Part shown: positions 17,257 to 26,771 of the stretch, in pieces | Position numbering within the stretch: the first letter of the stretch is position 1 | How the letters are laid out: each line of letters opens with the position of its first letter | Source: Actinokineospora inagensis DSM 44258 | Lineage (GTDB): Bacteria; Actinomycetota; Actinomycetes; Mycobacteriales; Pseudonocardiaceae | Assembly: GCF_000482865.1 (NCBI RefSeq) | Contig: NZ_AXWW01000058.1 | Location: 1-46,888, forward strand | DNA length: 46,888 nucleotides | Reading direction: 5' to 3' | Made by a program: the position numbers and the translations under genes | The notes under the pieces: model-generated | Database searches by the model: none | What the model saw: only the letters and a program-made list of their open reading frames with translations | Told to the model about the DNA's origin: nothing

Positions 17257-20218
17257 GTGTCTGACTGGAAGCACGAACTGCTCGATGCCATCGACGAGGT
17301 CTTGAGCAAGTCGACTCGCGACAAGCAGGGGGAATGGCGTTCGCTTGGCCGGGTGGTACCGCTGGACGGGGACGGCTGGTACTCGCTCGACCTGAGGGTC
17401 GGCGCGGGCAGGCCGCCGTCGGTGGACAGCCTCGACCAACTCTGCCTCGCCGACAAAACCGGGCCCGAACGCGGCACGCCGATCGCGGTCGAGCGCAGCC
17501 AGGTGGTCGACGAGGTCCTCAAGGTCCGCGTTTCCGGTCGGCTCCCGGCCGGTTGCGACATTCTCTGGACGGTCCGGCCGACCCCGCAGTACCTGTGGAC
17601 GAAGTTGCGGCAGGGGATTGCCGGGCTCGACAACGCGCCATTGGCGGACAAACTGGCCGCGGGCGCGCTCGATCCGGTTCCGCGCCGCGCGACCGGATAC
17701 CCGGCGGGATTCTTACCCGCCCAGACCTTCGCGTACGCGGCGTGTGTCGAACCGGGACTGCACGCGGTGTGGGGGCCGCCGGGAACCGGGAAGACGCGTG
17801 TTCCCGCGAGTGCGATTGAAGATTTGGTCAAAGCGGGCAAACGGGTGTTGCTGGTATCCACCACCAATGTCGCGGTCGACAACGCGCTCAAGGAGGCCGA
17901 ACGGCTCCTGGTGCAGGGTCAACTCGAGGCGATGGGCGATGTGGACGAGCGACTGCGCGAAGCCGACCAAGTCCTCGCGAACTACGACCACGACGCCCAC
18001 CTCGCCGCCCGCGCCCGCATCCGCAACGCCGACGACCTCTCCGTCATGACCGCCCGACTGCGCGCCGCGGAGTCCGACCACCGAGCGGCGGACGAAGAAA
18101 CTGCGGTCGGCACGGGCGGTCGCCACGACGGCGGAGGCGCGGCGCCGGGAACTCGAACCCGTGTGGCAGGAGTTGGCCAGGGCCAAGGACATGGCGGACC
18201 GGCTGGCGGCCAACGACCGGGAACTCGACGGACTGGCGGCCACAGTCAAGGACCTCCAGTTCCGCGTCGACCGCGCGACGGGGGGCTGGCTGGCCAAGAG
18301 GCGCGCCGCGGGTGAACTCAAGCGCGGGCGGGCCGAACTCGCCCGGTTGGCCGACCACGTCCGCGGTCAACGCCGGGCGTTGGACCCGTTGATCGAACAG
18401 AGTCGAGCGGCGGCGCACCCGGTCACCGAGTCCGATGTGGTCACTCACGCCCAGCACCACGGGCGCGCCATGACCCGCCTCCGGCAGGCCACCGACCATG
18501 CGGCCGCGGGCGCCCGCCTGGTGGCCGAACTCGGTGCGCGGTGCGCCGGGATCGCCAAGCGCGGAGTCGCCACCCACGCCGACCCCGAGCAGGTGGCCGC
18601 CGACGAACGAGCGGATCTTCCCCTGCTGTACCACCGACGCGCCGCTCGGCGCGTCGAACACGAGGAGCGGCAACGGGAGCGGACCTGGCTGCAGGAGCAG
18701 TTGCGGGACCTAGACCAGCGGATGGCCGAGCTCCGCAGGGACGCCGAAGGTGAGATCGTCGCCAGGGCACGCGTCGTGGCGACCACACTCGCCCGGTCGC
18801 GGGCGCACCACGCGGTGGCGGGCCAGCGGTTCGACGTGGTGCTGGTCGACGAGGCCGGGGCGGCCGTGCTCGGCGAGGTGCTGCTCGCGGTGGGCCGCGC
18901 CACGACCACGGCGACGCTGCTCGGCGACTTCCTCCAACTCGGGCCAGCGAGGCCGAACGGCTCAAGAAGCCGTCAGTGGCCAAGTGGCTCGTCCCGGACG
19001 CCTTCACCCACTGCGGGATCCGGACGCCGGAGGACGTCGAGGACAACCCGGGCTGCATCGGCCTGCGGCACCAGTTCCGGTTCGGTCCGAGCCTGCGCAA
19101 GCTGGCCAACGACGTCGTCTACCGCGTGCTCGCGGACGGTTTCACCGAGACCGGCGGCAGACCGCCCGCGGACACCGAGATCGTGCTCGTTGACGTGCAC
19201 GGGTTGGCCGAGATCAACCAGGTGCGCCGGAGCACGAGGTACGCGGGCTGGTGGGCGGTGGGTGCGCTGCTGGCCCGCGCGCTCGCTGAGCACCACGCCG
19301 CGGACCCCGATGGGTCGGTGTGGTGACCGCGTACCGGCAGCAGGTCGAGGCGACCCACGCCGCGCTGCAGGACGCGAACCGCAAACTCACCGTGCCGGTC
19401 GGCACGGTGCACTCCTTCCAGGGACGGGAGTTCGGCACGGTCGTGTTCGACCTCGTTGAGGACGGCCGGGGTTGGGTCGCGGCGGCCCGGTGGCGCGGCA
19501 CGGACTTCGAACGCGCGGGTGTGCGCCTGTTCGGGGTGGGGATCACGCGAGCGCGGCGCAGGCTCTACCTGATCGTCGACCGCCACGCCGTGACCGGCGC
19601 CCAGGGCGATGCGCCCCTCGGGGCGGTGCGTCGGCTCGAGCGCGACAACCTCGTCCAGTGGTGCCGGGCGAGCGTGCTGCTGGGAATGGCCGATTCGGTG
19701 GACATCGCCCCTGCCTCACCGGTCGAGGCCGAACTCGGCGAGGTGCTGCGTGGACTGGTCGACGTGACCGACATCCACGACGAGTTCGCCTTCGACGAGG
19801 CGTTGCGCGAGCAGCTCACCGCCGCCAACACCTCGGTGTGGATGTGGTCACCGTGGGTCGGCCGCAAGAGCAGGATCTTCGTCGACCTCATCGCCGCGGC
19901 GCGCGGGGTGGCCGTCCGTGTTGCTCGGCAGCCAGAACCCGCTGTCCAGTACCGGAGCCGCGAGGTCATGCTCGCCATCCGCGGCGCCGCGTTCGCCACC
20001 CGGTTGCTCACCGACCTGAACGCCGAGGCCCACGGCGACCCACCGCACTGCGACACCTGCGACCGCGACTTTGGACTCTGGCGCTCGTCCGACAAGCGCA
20101 GGGGACCGACCGTACTTCTGGCGCTGCCCCACCTGCCGACGCGATCGACCGGTCCAACCGGCCACCGGCGGCCAGTGGCCGGTGGTTCGCCAGTGCCGCC
20201 GGTGTCCGATGTGGACTG
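17257..20218 (+). pseudogene. UPF1/DNA2-type helicase with PLD-like and zinc-ribbon tail, frameshifted
   Basis: This is a superfamily 1 AAA helicase gene broken by four frameshifts. Frame one (17257 to about 18100) gives the N-terminal domain and Walker A GPPGTGKT (173-180) with VLLVSTTNVAVDNAL. A second frame (about 18105-18945) holds the coiled-coil region and Walker B FDVVLVDEAGAAV with LLGDFLQLGP. Back in the first frame (18945-19310) comes PSVAKWLVPDAFTHCGI. A third frame (19312-20100) carries VVTAYRQQ, VGTVHSFQGREF, VGITRARRRLYL and a phospholipase-D-like part (SVWMWSPWVG). A last shift restores WRCPTCRRDRP, completing a zinc ribbon started by CDTC. The pieces are colinear and lack nothing obvious, so the loss is recent or some shifts are sequencing errors. 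The junctions are not long homopolymers. Confidence 0.8.
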
Positions 20219-20890
20219 TTACCAACCCCTGGCTCGCCATTCCGCCAGGTGGGGGCGCTCTGCCCCGAGGGTGGTGTCGTCGCCGTGGCCGGGGTAGATG
20301 GTGGTGGTGTCGGGGAGGTCGGCGAAGACGCGGGACTCGAGGTCGTTCATCAGGCTGGTGAAGTCTTGCCGGGTGGTGGTGCGGCCGGGGCCGCCGGGGA
20401 AGAGGGAGTCGCCGGTGAAGAGGTGGGGGGTTGGGGTTCGGTGGAGGAGGGCGATGGAGCCGGGGGTGTGGCCGCGCAGGTGGATGACCTCGAGGGTGAC
20501 CTCGCCCACTTCGATGGTGTCCCCGTGGGTGACCAGGCGGTCCGGTGGTACGGGAAGGACATGGGCGTCGAGGGGGTGCGCGATGGTGTTGGCGCCGAAC
20601 GCGCCCGCCGTGGCGCCCAGCGCCTGCCAGTGGTCGCCGTGCTGGTGGGTGGTGACGATGGTGCGCAGCGTCGGGCGGTCCTTGCCGTAGCCGATGAGGT
20701 CGGAGATGCGCTCCGGGTCGTTCGCGGCGTCGATCAGGAGGGCTTCGCGGGTGGCGCGGCAGGTCAGCAGGTACGCGTTGTTGTCCATCGGGCCGACCGA
20801 CAGCTTGGTGACGGTGAGCGCGGGGAGGTCGCGGCGGGCCGCCGGGCCGCCGGGGTCGACATGGCCGGTATAGGTCTCAACGAGGTCCAC
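20219..20890 (-). CDS. Metallo-beta-lactamase-fold hydrolase (glyoxalase II-like)
   Basis: This 223-residue hydrolase has the metal-binding motif THQHGDHW, the later GHTPGSIAL and FTGDSLFPGG, and YPGHGDDTTLG. This matches the hydroxyacylglutathione-hydrolase/thiol-hydrolase branch of the metallo-beta-lactamase superfamily. Since actinobacteria use mycothiol rather than glutathione, the substrate is probably a mycothiol ester or similar (inference). The GTG at 20890 has no Shine-Dalgarno sequence. TAGCGT lies eight bases upstream on the minus strand, fitting a leaderless transcript. It is convergent with the broken helicase gene. Confidence 0.88.
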   Translation of the reverse strand: MDLVETYTGHVDPGGPAARRDLPALTVTKLSVGPMDNNAYLLTCRATREALLIDAANDPERISDLIGYGKDRPTLRTIVTTHQHGDHWQALGATAGAFGANTIAHPLDAHVLPVPPDRLVTHGDTIEVGEVTLEVIHLRGHTPGSIALLHRTPTPHLFTGDSLFPGGPGRTTTRQDFTSLMNDLESRVFADLPDTTTIYPGHGDDTTLGAERPHLAEWRARGW

Positions 20891-20967
20891 GGGGCGCGAC
20901 GCTACCTCTCAGGACCTCCTCAGGCGTACCACAGGTTAGCCCCTTATCCTGTTACCAGAGCGTGACC

Positions 20968-20973
20968 TAATAT
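20968..20973 (+). promoter_or_regulatory. -10 element of the acyltransferase gene
   Basis: TAATAT lies in a locally AT-rich patch 25 bases before the ATG at 20998. TTATCC (20944-20949) is at an 18-base spacing and could be a weak -35 element. Confidence 0.45.
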
Positions 20974-20997
20974 TCGCCCCCTGTCGCCGACACCTGG

Positions 20998-22245
20998 ATG
21001 CTCGTGCTGAGACCTGAGACAGCGAACCAGAAGCGGTCCCCGCGGAAGATCAGCTGGGACGTGTTGCGCGTCGTGGCCGTGTACTCGGTCGTGGTGCAGC
21101 ACATCACCCACCAGTCGCCGATCAACCACGCGGAACTGGGACCTTATCCGTTCAAGCTCCCGTTGCAGTTCGGCGCGAGCACCCTGCTGGTCATCTCCGC
21201 GTTCTTCGTGTGCGTGACGGTGCGGCGGGGCGCGACCAAGCGCTGGCTGTTCAACCGGGTGGCCCGACTACTGCCCGCGTACCTGGTCGCCGTCGTGGTC
21301 ACGTATTGCGTGTCCCGGGCGACCGCCACCGCGTTCGGCTGGTACCTGCCAACGCACACCGATCTCCTCGCGAACCTGTTCCTCGTGCAGGCCTGGGCGC
21401 CGGACTTCCACTGGATCGATGCCTCGTACTGGACGCTGCCGGTGCAGTTGATGTCGTTCGTGGCCGCCGCCCTGTTGTGGCCGCGCGGCCGGCTGCGCGG
21501 CCGGGCGCTGACGGTCACGCTGTGGACGCTGGTCGTGGCGCCGCTGGTGATCCGCTACCTGTGGCGCGGCGACGACTCCGCCCAGTGGGTCAAGTCGGTG
21601 TTCGACGGCCTCGCCCTGCACCGGGTCGCCCTCTTCGGCGTCGGCGTGGCGATCTGGCTGTGGACCAGGCACCGCATGTCCGGCGCGCACCTCGCCGGGT
21701 ACCTGGTGGCCGCGCTGGTCGCCCAGGACGCGCACGCCTACTTCACCGACACCCCGTCGACCGTCGCGTTCGGCGTGGTCCTGGTCGGCATCGTGGCCGC
21801 CGCGGGCGGGCCGGACTGGGACATCCCCGGCATCCGCCACCTGGCGGGTTCGATCCGCTGGCTCGCGGGCATCTCCTTCGGCGTGTACCTCGTGCACCAG
21901 GAGTTGGGTTTCGTCTTGGCCCGCTACCTGCTGGACGCGGGCATCGGCCCGTGGGGCCGGTTGTTCGCCTGCTCCGCCATGGCCGTACTCCTCGGTTGGG
22001 CGATCACCCACCTGGTGGAACGCCCGGCACACGCCTGGCTGGTCGCGCACGGCCCGACCGCCTGGGCCAGGCTGCGCGCCCTCGCGACGAACTTCGCCAC
22101 GGTGGCCCGACCGCCGCACGAGGACATCAAGGGCAGAAAGGGCAGCGAAGACATCGAGGACGTCGTCGTCCCCGCCGCTCGCACCGACTCCCCCGGCGAC
22201 CGGAAGTTGGACGAGGTGGCGATGGCCACCTCACCGGTGCGCTGA
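20998..22245 (+). CDS. Acyltransferase 3 family membrane protein
   Basis: This 415-residue polytopic membrane protein belongs to the acyltransferase 3 (OafA/NodX-like) family, which transfers acyl groups to sugars of cell-surface or exported molecules. It starts with the typical RKISWDVLRVVAVYSVVVQH (catalytic-type His in the first helix). About ten hydrophobic segments follow, with conserved motifs such as FNRVARLLPAYL and WTLPVQLMSF. The last membrane helix ends in HLVERPAHAWL, followed by a charged cytoplasmic tail (about 370-415, GRKGSEDIEDVV). The acceptor substrate is unknown, as no sugar or polyketide genes are adjacent. Confidence 0.9.
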   Translation: MLVLRPETANQKRSPRKISWDVLRVVAVYSVVVQHITHQSPINHAELGPYPFKLPLQFGASTLLVISAFFVCVTVRRGATKRWLFNRVARLLPAYLVAVVVTYCVSRATATAFGWYLPTHTDLLANLFLVQAWAPDFHWIDASYWTLPVQLMSFVAAALLWPRGRLRGRALTVTLWTLVVAPLVIRYLWRGDDSAQWVKSVFDGLALHRVALFGVGVAIWLWTRHRMSGAHLAGYLVAALVAQDAHAYFTDTPSTVAFGVVLVGIVAAAGGPDWDIPGIRHLAGSIRWLAGISFGVYLVHQELGFVLARYLLDAGIGPWGRLFACSAMAVLLGWAITHLVERPAHAWLVAHGPTAWARLRALATNFATVARPPHEDIKGRKGSEDIEDVVVPAARTDSPGDRKLDEVAMATSPVR

Positions 22246-22263
22246 CATGCGGAAATCAGCGCG

Positions 22264-22289
22264 GTCCGCGGGGCACTCGCCCCTCGGAC
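22264..22289. terminator. Hairpin between convergent genes
   Basis: GTCCG-C-GGGGC (22264-22274) pairs with GCCCC-T-CGGAC (22279-22289) around the loop ACTC, with one central mismatch. It follows the acyltransferase stop by 18 bases and precedes the convergent isomerase-like gene's stop. This makes it a likely two-way terminator. Confidence 0.6.
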
Positions 22290-22320
22290 AAACCCCGCGT
22301 GAACTCCCGCGCGTGGCGGT

Positions 22321-23145
22321 TCAGGCCCAGGCGTCCAGCTCCGGCGGCGTTCCGGCGAGCTTGTCGCCGGGGGTTCGGCCCATCAGCCAGCCCAGGACGG
22401 CGGCGGCCGGACCGGACAGTTCGCGTGAGCTGGTGGGGGTGGCGATGGGCAGTTCCCAGGTGCGTTGGCGGCCGTCCGGCAGGTCGGCGACCAGGCGCAA
22501 CGGGGTGCCCGCGCCCCTGGCGCGACGTGGGCGGACGGCCAGGTCCAGCAGTCGGTCCAGGTGGCCCGCGGGGATGTCGGCGTAGGTGATGCCCGCGTCC
22601 AGGTCGACCAGGTGGTTCCACGCCTCGGACAGGGCCAGTTCGGGGACCTCGGCGGCGCTGATGGGCGCACCGGACGGGTGCAGCACGGTGACACCCCAGT
22701 CGGCGTCGGTCAGCCGGGCCGCCGCGGTGTGGAATCGGTCACAGGCGGCGTAGAGGTCCTCGCGGATGACCTGGACCAGGCGGCCCGCGCCGTCGGCGAT
22801 GTCGGCGTTCCGGTCGGCGCGGCTGGCGTAGGCCGGGTGTTCGACGCCGGTGCGGGCCCAGGTCATCAGGTTGACCAGGGCGTCGGCGTTGCGGGCGAGG
22901 TGGGAGACGACGTGTGCCCTGGTCCAGCCGGGCAGCGTGCTGGACGCGCGGTACGCCGGGTCCGGCAGCTCCGCGACCACCCGGTGCAGCACGGTCCACG
23001 CCTCGCGGACCGCCTGGTGCCCGGCCACGGCCCGGCTCGCGCTGTCGGATCGGCGCTGACCAGGCAGTTCGGCCGCCGAGGCGGCCGCTCCGGTGGTCGT
23101 GCTCGCGCTCTCGGACGCGTGCGCGGATGTGTCGGACACGCTCAT
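22321..23145 (-). CDS. Mycothiol-dependent maleylpyruvate isomerase-like protein
   Basis: This 274-residue protein has the DinB-like four-helix mycothiol-dependent fold (about 45-190; TLPGWTRAHVVSHLARNADAL with a metal-ligand His) and an MDMPI C-terminal domain (200-274). Family members use mycothiol as cofactor or substrate for isomerisation or S-transfer; the substrate here is unknown. The first 40 residues are Ser/Ala-rich and probably disordered. The ATG at 23145 follows GGGGGTGG; an in-frame GTG at 23151 is an alternative. The mycothiol link fits an actinobacterial host. Confidence 0.9.
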   Translation of the reverse strand: MSVSDTSAHASESASTTTGAAASAAELPGQRRSDSASRAVAGHQAVREAWTVLHRVVAELPDPAYRASSTLPGWTRAHVVSHLARNADALVNLMTWARTGVEHPAYASRADRNADIADGAGRLVQVIREDLYAACDRFHTAAARLTDADWGVTVLHPSGAPISAAEVPELALSEAWNHLVDLDAGITYADIPAGHLDRLLDLAVRPRRARGAGTPLRLVADLPDGRQRTWELPIATPTSSRELSGPAAAVLGWLMGRTPGDKLAGTPPELDAWA

Positions 23146-23548
23146 ACCCACCCCCGGGACTGGTGCTGCTGGTGTGATCGGAGCAACGTGCTCCCACCCT
23201 CAGCGTAAGCCGTTGCGGTTACCGGTGGGTACCGGCCGCGCGGGTGCATCGGGTCTCCCGGTCGGTCAGAATTGTCGGTGCCCCCGTCTAGCATCCCCCT
23301 CGCAACCGCCCGTCCTCAGCCGCCAGCCGGGTAACCGGCCGGTGACGTGGGCATTCGTGTCCCCGGGGCGCGCACGACCTCGTGTCGTCCGCCGCGCACC
23401 AGGGGCCCGCCGGACCAGCGGGGGCACCCCGAGACAGTGAGCAAGAACCGCCAAGAGCACCGAAGTACCACCGAGCACACCGAGTACACCGTGTACGCCG
23501 AGTGCACCCCGGTACGCACCGGTGCTCAGCACTACTGAAGGGACCTCA
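23146..23548. other. Intergenic region upstream of uvrA
   Basis: No gene is seen in these 403 bases between a divergent isomerase-like gene and uvrA. It contains four 9-base tandem units (23470-23505) and the uvrA ribosome site GAAGGGA (23537-23543). I found no match to the LexA box here, which is notable for a uvrA promoter. Confidence 0.45.
23470..23505. repeat. Four-copy 9-bp tandem repeat
   Basis: The units are ACCGAGCAC, ACCGAGTAC, ACCGTGTAC and GCCGAGTGC in immediate succession, 44-79 bases before the uvrA start codon. A looser copy, ACCGAAGTACC, precedes them. Confidence 0.65.
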
Positions 23549-26401
<2,853 letters not shown>

Positions 26402-26415
26402 GCGCGGCGACTACC

Positions 26416-26431
26416 CCGGGAGCACGCCCGG
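26416..26431 (+). terminator. Short hairpin after uvrA
   Basis: CCGGG (26416-26420) and CCCGG (26427-26431) flank AGCACG and are followed by TTT. It lies 15 bases after the uvrA stop codon. The short stem makes it a weak terminator candidate. Confidence 0.35.
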
Positions 26432-26546
26432 TTTCGGGTGGTAACCAGCGGAAATGACAACTGGACACGGTGTATCCCGGTCGCGGATGCTGGCTCTTAC
26501 CTCGTAGTCGCGGCCACCCGGGCCCGCGGCCGGGAGGGGTCTGTCC

Positions 26547-26771
26547 GTGTCCGACACCAGGGAGCTCGAAGCCAGAGTCGTGCAGCCGCACCGCGCCACC
26601 GCCGCAGCGCTGGCCCTCGTCCACGGCGACGAGCGGCTGCGCCGCTGGGACGCGCGCAAGGGCATCACGGCCCCCGCCGAGTTCCGCCTGATCGCCCCCG
26701 GCCGCCACCACCTCCGCCGTGACAACGACCACAGTGGACCCCAGCCGTGCGGCCCGCCGCGTGGGTGGTGA
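26547..26771 (+). CDS. Small ORF overlapping the YcaO gene
   Basis: This 74-codon ORF starts at a GTG with a strong GGGAGGGG ribosome site about seven bases upstream. Its 3' part overlaps the YcaO gene start by 53 bases in another frame. The N-terminal part (SDTRELEARVVQPHRATAAA) looks helical and charged; the end is HSGPQPCGPPRGW. I recognise no family. The position and coupling suggest a partner or precursor of the cyclodehydratase. However, a typical azole precursor has many Cys/Ser/Thr in its core, which this lacks. It may instead set translation of the YcaO gene. Confidence 0.5.
   Translation: MSDTRELEARVVQPHRATAAALALVHGDERLRRWDARKGITAPAEFRLIAPGRHHLRRDNDHSGPQPCGPPRGW

Noticed and set aside
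23470..23505. CRISPR-like array
   Set aside because: The units are 9 bases with no spacers, so this is a simple tandem repeat.
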